Assembly: GCA_023416695.1 (NCBI GenBank) | Contig: JAEZGY010000064.1 | Location: 1-61,307 of the forward strand | Reading direction: 5' to 3' | DNA length: 61,307 nucleotides | From: Bacillota bacterium | Lineage (GTDB): Bacteria > Bacillota > Clostridia > Lachnospirales > Lachnospiraceae | Part shown: one piece after another, positions 17,401-24,605 of the stretch | Numbering within the stretch: position 1 is the stretch's first letter | How the letters are laid out: each line of letters begins with the position of its first letter | Program-made: the position numbers and the translations under genes | The notes under the pieces: model-generated | What the model was told of the DNA's origin: nothing | Databases searched by the model: none | The model's input: the letters and a program-made list of their open reading frames with translations, nothing else

Positions 17401-17428
17401 TTGATTATTTTCCGAATTGCGTTATAAT
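17401..17428 (+). promoter_or_regulatory. Probable promoter of the amino acid ABC operon
   Basis: TTGATT (17401-17406) and a perfect TATAAT (17423-17428) are separated by 16 bp. A GTAGTACTAC palindrome follows at about 17457 and could be an operator. Confidence 0.6.
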
Positions 17429-17523
17429 CTAATTGTTCGGTACGACAAACTGAAATTGTAGTACTACATAGAAAGAAATCAGTATACATAATAGTAGTAA
17501 TGATATAGAAAGGGAGAGATAAT

Positions 17524-18246
17524 ATGAAAAAGAAATTAGTTAGTGTATTAATGATTGTAACAATGATAGCAGCTCTTGCTGGTTGTGGTGACAAATCAAA
17601 GCTTATTATGGCAACCAATGCAGAATTTCCACCTTATGAATATAAGGAAGGGGATAAAATTGTAGGTATCGACGCTGAGATCGCTGAGGCAATTGCAGAA
17701 GAATTGGGTATGGAATTAGAGATTGAGGATATTGCGTTTGATTCCATCATTCCAGAAGTAGTATCCGGAAAAGCAGATATGGGTGTTGCTGGTATGACAG
17801 TGACTGAGGATAGAAAAGAGAGCGTTAACTTTAGTGATCCTTATACAACAAGTACACAAGTAATTATTGTAAAGGAAGATAGTGATATTGCAACGGTAGA
17901 TGCTTTAACAGGAAAGACCATTGGTGTTCAACTAGGTACTACTGGTGATATCTATGCAACAGCTATGAAAACTGCAACTATTGAACGTTACAATAAGGGA
18001 GCGGATGCAGTTCTTGCTTTAACTCAGGGTAAGGTGGATGCGGTTATTATTGACCATGAACCTGCGAAGGTATTTGTTGAGAAGAATGAAGGAATTAAAA
18101 TTCTGGATGAAAAATTTGCTGTAGAGGATTATGCCATTGCTATTGCTAAGGATAATACAGAATTGTTAACTAAAGTAAATAAGGCATTAGCTACCTTAAA
18201 GGAATCTGGAAAGCTTCAAGAAATCATTGATAAGTACATTAAGTAA
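17524..18246 (+). CDS. Polar amino acid ABC transporter, substrate-binding lipoprotein
   Basis: This 240-aa SBP_bac_3 family lipoprotein (lipobox LAGC) delivers an amino acid to the permease encoded next. It shows NAEFPPYEYKEGDKIVGID near the N-terminus, then GKADMGVAGMTVTEDRKESVNFSDPY and IGVQLGTTGD, all typical of this family. The acidic pocket and the family resemblance suggest a polar or basic amino acid (arginine, lysine, glutamine or cystine), but the ligand cannot be fixed from the sequence. GGGAGAG precedes the ATG. Confidence 0.9.
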   Translation: MKKKLVSVLMIVTMIAALAGCGDKSKLIMATNAEFPPYEYKEGDKIVGIDAEIAEAIAEELGMELEIEDIAFDSIIPEVVSGKADMGVAGMTVTEDRKESVNFSDPYTTSTQVIIVKEDSDIATVDALTGKTIGVQLGTTGDIYATAMKTATIERYNKGADAVLALTQGKVDAVIIDHEPAKVFVEKNEGIKILDEKFAVEDYAIAIAKDNTELLTKVNKALATLKESGKLQEIIDKYIK

Positions 18247-18275
18247 CATAAAAAAACACATAGTAGGTAAATCAT

Positions 18276-19010
18276 ATGTATTTGAATATTATAGACTCAT
18301 TTAATAAGATGTTAGATAACCTAGGGGATCAATTTTACCTAAATTTTATTAAGGATGATAAGTGGAAGTATCTTGTAGATGGCTTAAAGATTACTCTTTT
18401 AGTTACCTTCTTCGCAGTACTCCTTGGTATTGTTATAGGTTTTCTTGTGGCTAGTGTTCGTGCAACCTACGATAAGACAAAGCCAGGATTTCTCTTAAAG
18501 CTTCTCAATGGCATTTGTAAGGTGTACCTTACAGTAATTCGAGGAACCCCAGTAGTAGTTCAGCTGCTGATTATCTATTTTGTAATCTTTGGTTCTGTGA
18601 GAATTAGCAAGGTATTAGTTGCGGTTATTGCATTTGGTATCAACTCTGGTGCCTATGTGGCTGAGATTGTAAGAGGTGGCATTATGTCCATCGATGCAGG
18701 CCAATTTGAAGCCGGAAGAAGTATTGGCTTTACATATGCTCAAACCATGCGTTATATCATCATTCCACAGGCCATCCGTAATATTTTACCTTCCCTAGGG
18801 AATGAATTTATAGTACTCCTTAAGGAGACCTCTGTTGCTGGTTTCATTGCCTTAACGGATTTAACTAAGGGTGGAGATATTATTAGGAGTATCACATATT
18901 CTCCGTTTATGCCTCTTATTGCAGTAGCATTAATCTATTTAGTTTTTGTAATGTTATTTTCCTATTTGGTAGGAAGGCTTGAAAGGAGGTTAAACAATGG
19001 AAGACGTTAA
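18276..19010 (+). CDS. Polar amino acid ABC transporter permease
   Basis: This 244-aa HisM/ArtQ-type permease has five or so membrane segments. The family motifs TLLVTFFAVLLGI, YLTVIRGTPVVVQLLI and the EAA loop EAGRSIGFTYAQTMRYIIIP are clear. It has an extended N-terminus of about 30 residues before the first membrane segment. It probably acts as a homodimer, since only one permease gene is present. It lies 29 bp after the binding protein gene and overlaps the ATPase gene by 14 bp. Confidence 0.92.
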   Translation: MYLNIIDSFNKMLDNLGDQFYLNFIKDDKWKYLVDGLKITLLVTFFAVLLGIVIGFLVASVRATYDKTKPGFLLKLLNGICKVYLTVIRGTPVVVQLLIIYFVIFGSVRISKVLVAVIAFGINSGAYVAEIVRGGIMSIDAGQFEAGRSIGFTYAQTMRYIIIPQAIRNILPSLGNEFIVLLKETSVAGFIALTDLTKGGDIIRSITYSPFMPLIAVALIYLVFVMLFSYLVGRLERRLNNGRR

Positions 19011-19767
19011 TATATCTTTTGACTCCTATATCAATGAGGAAGCTTTAATTGAGGTAAAAGAGTTAAGTAAGAAGTTTACCTCTACGGTAGCCTTGGATGA
19101 GGTTAATCTAACCATAAAAAAAGGTGAAGTAGTATGTATCATTGGACCTTCTGGCTCTGGTAAGAGTACCTTACTAAGATGCCTAAATCGTTTGGAGGAA
19201 GCGACCTCTGGTTCTGTTTGGTTTGAAGGTAAGAATCTACTTGATAAAAAAGTGAATATTAATACTCATCGTCAGAAGATGGGAATGGTATTCCAACATT
19301 TTAATTTATTTCCGAACATGACGATTCTTAAGAATTTGACCATTGGGCCAAAGAAGCTTCTTCACCTTACAGATGAGGAAGCCAATAAACGAGCTATGGA
19401 AATGTTAAAGCGGGTAGGTCTAGAAGACCGAGCAGATACGTATCCTGAATTACTTTCAGGTGGCCAGAAACAGAGAATTGCTATTGTGCGTGCCCTTTGC
19501 ATGAACCCTGATGTAATGTTATTTGACGAGCCAACTTCCGCCCTTGATCCGGAGATGGTAGGGGAAGTTCTTGAGGTAATGAGAGAGCTTGCAAAGGAAG
19601 ACATGACCATGGTAGTAGTTACTCATGAAATGGGCTTTGCCAAAGAGGTAGCCACTCGTGTGATCTTTATGGATCAGGGACAAATTATCGAAGAAAACAC
19701 ACCAAAGGAATTATTTGAACGTCCACAAAGTGAAAGACTACAAAGCTTTTTAGCAAAGGTATTATAA
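18997..19767 (+). CDS. Polar amino acid ABC transporter ATP-binding protein
   Basis: This 256-aa ATPase of the GlnQ/HisP family has Walker A GPSGSGKST, Q-loop VFQHFNLFPNMT (typical of the family), signature LSGGQKQR, Walker B VMLFDEPTSALDPEMVGEV and the switch His in VTHEMGFAKEV. An N-terminal extension of about 15 residues precedes the ATPase fold. AAAGGAGG within the permease gene precedes ATG 18997, so translation is coupled. A strong terminator follows directly. Confidence 0.95.
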   Translation: MEDVNISFDSYINEEALIEVKELSKKFTSTVALDEVNLTIKKGEVVCIIGPSGSGKSTLLRCLNRLEEATSGSVWFEGKNLLDKKVNINTHRQKMGMVFQHFNLFPNMTILKNLTIGPKKLLHLTDEEANKRAMEMLKRVGLEDRADTYPELLSGGQKQRIAIVRALCMNPDVMLFDEPTSALDPEMVGEVLEVMRELAKEDMTMVVVTHEMGFAKEVATRVIFMDQGQIIEENTPKELFERPQSERLQSFLAKVL

Positions 19768-19773
19768 AAGTAA

Positions 19774-19805
19774 AGAATCGCACCAAAGTGGTGCGATTCT
19801 TTTTT
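19774..19805 (+). terminator. Strong terminator of the amino acid ABC operon
   Basis: A perfect 12-bp stem (19774-19785 with 19789-19800) has a 3-nt loop and a run of T residues. Confidence 0.9.
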
Positions 19806-19983
19806 ATTACATAGGAAATTGCTTCGCAATATCCTATGTAATAAAAAAGCTTTCTAAAAGACAGAAAGCTGGTAATCGCACTGCGGCGGTATGGATAATG
19901 TCGTTTACGCGACCTGCCGCAGGCGGAGAGTTTCGCAAGCGAAACTCTTTTTTTACGGTATAGGAGCTTTGCAAGCAAAACTC
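19806..19983. repeat. Cluster of four further hairpins between convergent genes
   Basis: Four inverted repeats follow in tandem. 19806-19842 is an 11-bp plus 5-bp nested stem. 19848-19870 is an 8-bp stem. 19881-19922 has stem CTGCGGC with an inner GTCG/CGAC stem. 19927-19954 is a 10-bp stem with an AA loop and seven T residues, a good plus-strand terminator. A fifth, imperfect copy of the last one lies at 19964-19983. The shared GC(A/T)TTCG(C) or GCAAGC cores suggest related repeat units. Confidence 0.6.
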
Positions 19984-19987
19984 TTAT

Positions 19988-20428
19988 TTATTTTCCTTTA
20001 TACATTTGGCGATAGTGGAGGGGACGATATCCCATTCTTTCATATAAAGCCATTGCTTTTTCATTGTCCTCATCTACCTCTAGGCGGATTCTTACGACTT
20101 GATTCTTCGCCTTATTCTCAAGAAATCCAAAGAAAGCACTTCCTAAGCCTTTGTTTCTATATTCTGGCCTTACATAAAGTTCTTCAATCCATAATACCAT
20201 TCCACCTGCCTCTTGAGAGTAGGTTTTGGCTAACAGAGAATACCCAGCTGCTTTTCCGTGATACTCAAAGAGATAGCCTTCTGTATAGAGACTTAAGGTA
20301 GTTACTTCTTTAAAGGTCTGCTCTATATGACTCTCAGGGATTGGGTGTAGGACAGCATCACTGTGATAGAATTCTGTGGCCATGGCCATATAATCTATAA
20401 AATCATCTTTGGTTATTGGTCTAATCAT
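19988..20428 (-). CDS. GNAT-family N-acetyltransferase
   Basis: This 146-aa protein has the Gcn5-related fold: an N-terminal MIRPITKDDF strand, the acceptor-side strands, the acetyl-CoA loop in ELYVRPEYRNKGLGSAFFGFL (pattern RxxGLG), and LEVDEDNEKAMALYERMGY near the C-terminus. It acetylates an unknown amine substrate in the cytoplasm. ATG 20428 with GGGGA upstream is chosen; the longer open frame upstream has no ribosome binding site. It is convergent with the amino acid ABC operon and separated from it by the hairpin cluster. Confidence 0.88.
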   Translation of the reverse strand: MIRPITKDDFIDYMAMATEFYHSDAVLHPIPESHIEQTFKEVTTLSLYTEGYLFEYHGKAAGYSLLAKTYSQEAGGMVLWIEELYVRPEYRNKGLGSAFFGFLENKAKNQVVRIRLEVDEDNEKAMALYERMGYRPLHYRQMYKGK

Positions 20429-20520
20429 TACTATTTCCCCTGTAGTTATTCCATTCAATTTAGTCACATTTTGTCTAATTATAGCATATAATATTTGGAA
20501 TAACAAATTAAAGTGATTAT

Positions 20521-21096
20521 ATGAGTTGTAAGGGTAATAAAGGTCACAGTAAATGTAATACAGAAGAGCGTGAAGAGAGACGGAGAAGGGTAGCAATTTC
20601 TACTGCAAACTTTTCGTCTACCTTTGTCAGTAGCACAACAAGCAAGTTCCATCCTCGGTTTATCAATGGCTGTAACATCGATGTTGATGAAGGTGGTTGT
20701 GGAATAGAGCTTAAAAGAAATTGGGTTTATCTGATATCCTATAGCTATACATTGGAAACAGAAAAGTGTGGCGTACTTGAAGTTACTCCAATGCTTAATA
20801 GAGAAAAAATAGAAGAGGGCATAAGTAGAGCTTCTAATGCACGAGAGGGCAAAGTGATGGTAAGTAATTCTTTCACATTAGCTACCGATTGTGCTACCAC
20901 ACTTACTTTTCGCTATTGTGCAATCGATGCAGAAACTGGAAAACGCCCTAGAGGGCAAGTATCCATAGTTTCGTTAGGCCGATTCTGTGGTGAAAGAGGC
21001 CGTGAGGAACATGAAACAGATTGCGACAAAGATGAGAGATGTTTCAGAGAAACTGAAGAACTACAGGATGATGGAAGATATTTAATGGAGTTATAA
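20521..21096 (+). CDS. Cys-rich protein, possible jelly-roll (C1q/TNF or BclA-like) spore-surface protein
   Basis: I do not recognise this 191-aa protein with certainty. It opens with a charged Arg/Glu-rich segment, then a central beta-rich part (WVYLISYSYTLET to TTLTFRYCAID) whose pattern resembles the jelly-roll C-terminal domains of exosporium/collagen-like proteins. It ends in a Cys- and acid-rich tail. There is no signal peptide and no good Shine-Dalgarno sequence. Upstream, AC (20466) plus CATATAATA (20485-20493) at 17-bp spacing resembles a sigma-K promoter. A spore-coat or spore-surface role is inference only. Confidence 0.5.
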   Translation: MSCKGNKGHSKCNTEEREERRRRVAISTANFSSTFVSSTTSKFHPRFINGCNIDVDEGGCGIELKRNWVYLISYSYTLETEKCGVLEVTPMLNREKIEEGISRASNAREGKVMVSNSFTLATDCATTLTFRYCAIDAETGKRPRGQVSIVSLGRFCGERGREEHETDCDKDERCFRETEELQDDGRYLMEL

Positions 21097-21101
21097 AAAA
21101 G

Positions 21102-21137
21102 AAGGGTGTTGGCCAGATATTTGGTGCCAACACCCTT
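21102..21137 (+). terminator. Terminator after the 20521 gene
   Basis: A perfect 12-bp stem AAGGGTGTTGGC (21102-21113) pairs with 21126-21137, with a 12-nt loop and a short T tail. Confidence 0.75.
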
Positions 21138-21214
21138 TGGCTTACAAAATACCTGTACAAATTTACTTCAAAGCTTCATACATATATAGTAATACCTATA
21201 AAGGAATGCTTTTA

Positions 21215-22345
21215 ATGAATCTGAAAAAGAAAATCTCCGAGAATTGGTTAACCTATATTATTGTATTAGCTTTTGCTGTGTTTACCATAGAATATTGGGA
21301 TAAAATGTGTCAGATAGTGGATTATCTACTAACACTATTGTCTCCTTTTATTATGGGAGGCTGTATCGCCTTTGTCATAAATCTTCCTATGAAATTCATA
21401 GAAAATAAGTTGTTTGTTAATCGTCATACAGGCAAAAGAAGAAAGGGTGGGAGAACCTTTAGTATTTTACTCACAATTTTTTTCTTGATTGGCATCATCG
21501 CAACAGCCTTATTCATTATTATACCTGAGCTCTTTAGCACAACAGGGGAACTAGTGTCTACTATCACCTTGTTTTCAAAAAAGCAAGAGAAGATTCTGAC
21601 GGATTTGTGGAAGCAATATCCCCAGTGGCAAGGGTTTATTGAACGAATAGATATCGACTGGAAAGTGATATTGGAGAAGATATGGGAGTTTTTAAAGTCT
21701 GGGGTAGGAGGAATTGTTGATTCTACTATTGGCGTGATTGGCTCTATCATCTTTCAAGTTACTAACTTTCTTATAGGCAGTGTATTTGCAATATACCTAT
21801 TATATAGCAAGGAAGTCATAGCATCTCAAGGGAAACAGATACTTTATGGATGTATGAAGAGGGAGAGGGTAGAAAGAATCTTATATGTCCTTTCCATTAC
21901 TCATGAGAGCTTCTCGAACTTTATTTCTGGGCAATGTATTGAGGCCTTAATACTTGGTTTCATGTTTTTTAGTACCATGCTAATCATTGGTCTTCCTTAT
22001 CCGCTATTGATAGGGGTGATTATCACTGTTACCGCAGTTGTGCCAGTCTTTGGATCATTTTTAGGCTTGGGCATTGGAATCTTTTTAATCCTAGCAACAA
22101 AACCGGTAGATGTTCTTGTATTTATTGTACTATTTTTTATCCTACAACAAATAGAGGAAAATCTAATATATCCTCATGTGGTTGGCAATTCTGTAGGGCT
22201 TCCATCCATTTGGGTTATGGTGGCAGTCACCTTAGGAGGAAGCTTAATGGGCATTATCGGAATGCTATTATTTTTACCATTGGCTTCTGTTATGTATCGT
22301 CTCATAAAGGAAAAAATCAAGGAGAAGACGCGACTTAAGGATTGA
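21215..22345 (+). CDS. AI-2E family transporter (TqsA/YdiK-type membrane protein)
   Basis: This 376-aa membrane protein has about eight membrane segments and the family C-terminal motifs (VTAVVPVFGSFLG, QQIEENLIYPHVVGNSVGL, WVMVAVTLGGSLMGIIGMLL). Members export small molecules such as AI-2 or act as Na+/H+ antiporters; the substrate is unknown here. ATG 21215 lies 9 bp after AAGGA and is preferred to 21206, which abuts it, and to 21137. The gene end overlaps the -35 region of the marR promoter. Confidence 0.87.
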   Translation: MNLKKKISENWLTYIIVLAFAVFTIEYWDKMCQIVDYLLTLLSPFIMGGCIAFVINLPMKFIENKLFVNRHTGKRRKGGRTFSILLTIFFLIGIIATALFIIIPELFSTTGELVSTITLFSKKQEKILTDLWKQYPQWQGFIERIDIDWKVILEKIWEFLKSGVGGIVDSTIGVIGSIIFQVTNFLIGSVFAIYLLYSKEVIASQGKQILYGCMKRERVERILYVLSITHESFSNFISGQCIEALILGFMFFSTMLIIGLPYPLLIGVIITVTAVVPVFGSFLGLGIGIFLILATKPVDVLVFIVLFFILQQIEENLIYPHVVGNSVGLPSIWVMVAVTLGGSLMGIIGMLLFLPLASVMYRLIKEKIKEKTRLKD

Positions 22346-22370
22346 CAATCAGGAGTTCTTTTGCTATTGT
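22342..22370 (+). promoter_or_regulatory. Promoter of the marR-ABC exporter operon
   Basis: A perfect TTGACA (22342-22347) is followed after 17 bp by TATTGT (22365-22370). It overlaps the end of the preceding gene. Confidence 0.65.
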
Positions 22371-22386
22371 AAGTATTGCAAAATAG

Positions 22387-22413
22387 TTAGAGTTCTAACT
22401 ATTAGAATTCTAA
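22387..22413 (+). promoter_or_regulatory. Tandem palindromic operator, probable MarR sites
   Basis: Two 12-bp palindromes, TTAGAGTTCTAA (22387-22398) and TTAGAATTCTAA (22402-22413), lie 15 bp apart just downstream of the -10 box. This suits autorepression by the MarR protein encoded next. Confidence 0.65.
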
Positions 22414-22435
22414 ATAATTTATAGCAGGAGGTATT

Positions 22436-22873
22436 ATGGGAAAGCACAGTTTAGGTATGATTCATCATATATCAAGAGTGTTGAAGCAAAGAATAGATGC
22501 TCAGGTGCAGCAATTTGGGCTTACGGGGCAGCAATCAAGAATGATTACCTTCATTGGCTATAGATCTTTGCAGGAGGACGTGTTTCAACGGACCATAGAA
22601 GAAGAATTTCATATTCGGCCATCTTCTGTCACCAGTATGCTGAAACTATTAGAGAAGAATGGTTATATTAGGAGGGAGACTGTACCCTCCGATGCTAGGC
22701 TTAAAAAACTAGTTTTGACAAAGGAAGGACAACTTCTTTGGCAGCGGATTGGTGATGTCATTGAGAGAGAAGATAAGAGAATACAAGAAAGATTAACTAC
22801 AGAGGAGCAACAAGAGTTATTTCGTTTGCTAAAAAAACTGGCAGAGACGGACAGGGAGGAAAAGAATGATTAA
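22436..22873 (+). CDS. MarR-family transcriptional regulator
   Basis: This 145-aa protein has the MarR winged-helix layout: N-terminal dimer helices, a recognition region in IEEEFHIRPSSVTSMLKLLEKNGYI, the wing with RRETVPSDARLKKLVLT, and C-terminal dimer helices. It probably represses its own operon through the paired palindromes upstream and releases when an exporter substrate binds. AGGAGG precedes the ATG. The 3' end overlaps the first exporter gene by 8 bp. Confidence 0.92.
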   Translation: MGKHSLGMIHHISRVLKQRIDAQVQQFGLTGQQSRMITFIGYRSLQEDVFQRTIEEEFHIRPSSVTSMLKLLEKNGYIRRETVPSDARLKKLVLTKEGQLLWQRIGDVIEREDKRIQERLTTEEQQELFRLLKKLAETDREEKND

Positions 22874-24605
22874 AAAGTTACTAGGACAGGTGAAGGAGTT
22901 TAAGAGAGACTCAATTTTGACACCGGTTTTTATTGTTTTTGAAGTAATATTGGAAGTATTACTTCCTTTACTAATGTCTAAAATAATTGACAATGGAGTT
23001 GGTAAAGGGAATTTAGGGTATGTATATAAGTTAGGAGCTATCATGTTTGGCATTTCGTTACTATCCCTATTTTTTGGAGCTATGGCAGGGAAAACGGGAG
23101 CTACAGCTTCTACAGGCTTTGCAAGAAACTTAAGGAAAGCAATGTTTCATAACATACAGAACTTTTCCTTTAGTAATATCGACAAGTATTCTACTGCAGG
23201 CTTAGTTACCCGTCTGACTACTGATGTAACTAATGTACAGAATGCTTATCAGATGATTATTCGTATGTTTGTACGAAGCCCTATTATGCTTATTTCAGCC
23301 ATGATTATGTGCTTTACTATAAACGCTAAGCTATCTCTTATATTCCTAGGTGCAGTATTGTTCTTAGGCTTTTGTTTGTACTACATCATGACTCACGCTC
23401 ATCCATTTTTTAGAAAAATGTTTCGTAAATATGATGATTTAAATAGTAGCTTACAGGAGAATCTCACAGGAATCCGAGTGGTGAAAGCTTATGTAAAAGA
23501 GGAATATGAGACAGAGAAATTTTGTCAGGCTAGTCAGAAGGTATATGATTATTCTGTGAAAGCAGAGCGTTTGATTATCTTAAATACCCCAATTATGCAG
23601 TTGACAGTATATGCTTGCATTATTCTCCTTTCCTGGCTTGGAGCAAAGATGGTAGTTGGAAGCTCTATGACGACTGGGGAATTAATGAGTTTGTTTACCT
23701 ATACTTCAAACATCTTAATTTCTCTTATGCTTATTTCTATGGTATTTGTTATGGTCATTATGGCCAAGAGCTCTGCGGAGCGTATTGTAGAGATACTGGA
23801 AGAGGAAAGCGATTTGAAAAATAAGGACAATGCCATTACAGAGGTGAAAGATGGTAGCATTGAATTTGACCATGTCTCCTTTAGCTATGTCCATGATAAG
23901 AACAACTATGCATTATGCGATATAAATCTTAAGATAAAGAGTGGAGAAACTATCGGTATTATTGGCGGAACGGGAAGCTCAAAATCTAGCTTTGTACAGT
24001 TGATTCCAAGACTATATGATGTGACAGAAGGTGCTGTTAGGGTAGCAGGAGTAGATGTTCGTGACTATGATCTCACAACCTTACGTAACCAGGTTGCTAT
24101 GGTGCTTCAAAAGAATGTACTTTTCTCGGGAAGCATTAAAGAAAACTTAAAATGGGGGAATCAAGAGGCAACAGATGAAGAAATCATTCATGTATGCAAA
24201 CTAGCACAAGCTCATGATTTTATTGAAACCTTTGAGAAGGGCTATGATACCCATATAGAGCAAGGGGGAACTAATGTATCAGGAGGGCAAAAGCAACGAC
24301 TTTGCATTGCTAGAGCACTGTTAAAAAAACCTAGGATTCTTATTCTAGATGACTCCACTAGTGCGGTAGATACTCGTACTGATGCACTGATACGAAAGGC
24401 TTTTCGTGAAGAAATCCCAGATACAACAAAGCTTATTATTGCCCAACGTATCTCTAGTATACAGGATGCGGATCATATTCTTGTCTTAAATGATGGTAAA
24501 ATCGATGGCTTTGGTACTCATAAAGAGTTATTAGAAAATAATACAATATACCAAGAAGTATATCATTCACAGATGAAGGGAGCTGACTTTGACGATGGAA
24601 AATAA
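22866..24605 (+). CDS. ABC exporter half-transporter with degenerate ATPase site
   Basis: This 579-aa type IV ABC exporter has a six-helix membrane domain (residues 1-310) and an ATPase domain. Walker A reads GGTGSSKSS (Ser where Gly is usual), the signature is VSGGQKQR, Walker B ends in ILDDSTSAVD (Asp replaces the catalytic Glu), and the switch region is IAQRISS (Gln replaces His). These changes are those of the non-catalytic partner in heterodimeric exporters such as BmrCD and LmrCD. It probably pairs with the protein encoded next to export drugs or lipids. Translation is coupled to marR. Confidence 0.92.
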   Translation: MIKKLLGQVKEFKRDSILTPVFIVFEVILEVLLPLLMSKIIDNGVGKGNLGYVYKLGAIMFGISLLSLFFGAMAGKTGATASTGFARNLRKAMFHNIQNFSFSNIDKYSTAGLVTRLTTDVTNVQNAYQMIIRMFVRSPIMLISAMIMCFTINAKLSLIFLGAVLFLGFCLYYIMTHAHPFFRKMFRKYDDLNSSLQENLTGIRVVKAYVKEEYETEKFCQASQKVYDYSVKAERLIILNTPIMQLTVYACIILLSWLGAKMVVGSSMTTGELMSLFTYTSNILISLMLISMVFVMVIMAKSSAERIVEILEEESDLKNKDNAITEVKDGSIEFDHVSFSYVHDKNNYALCDINLKIKSGETIGIIGGTGSSKSSFVQLIPRLYDVTEGAVRVAGVDVRDYDLTTLRNQVAMVLQKNVLFSGSIKENLKWGNQEATDEEIIHVCKLAQAHDFIETFEKGYDTHIEQGGTNVSGGQKQRLCIARALLKKPRILILDDSTSAVDTRTDALIRKAFREEIPDTTKLIIAQRISSIQDADHILVLNDGKIDGFGTHKELLENNTIYQEVYHSQMKGADFDDGK

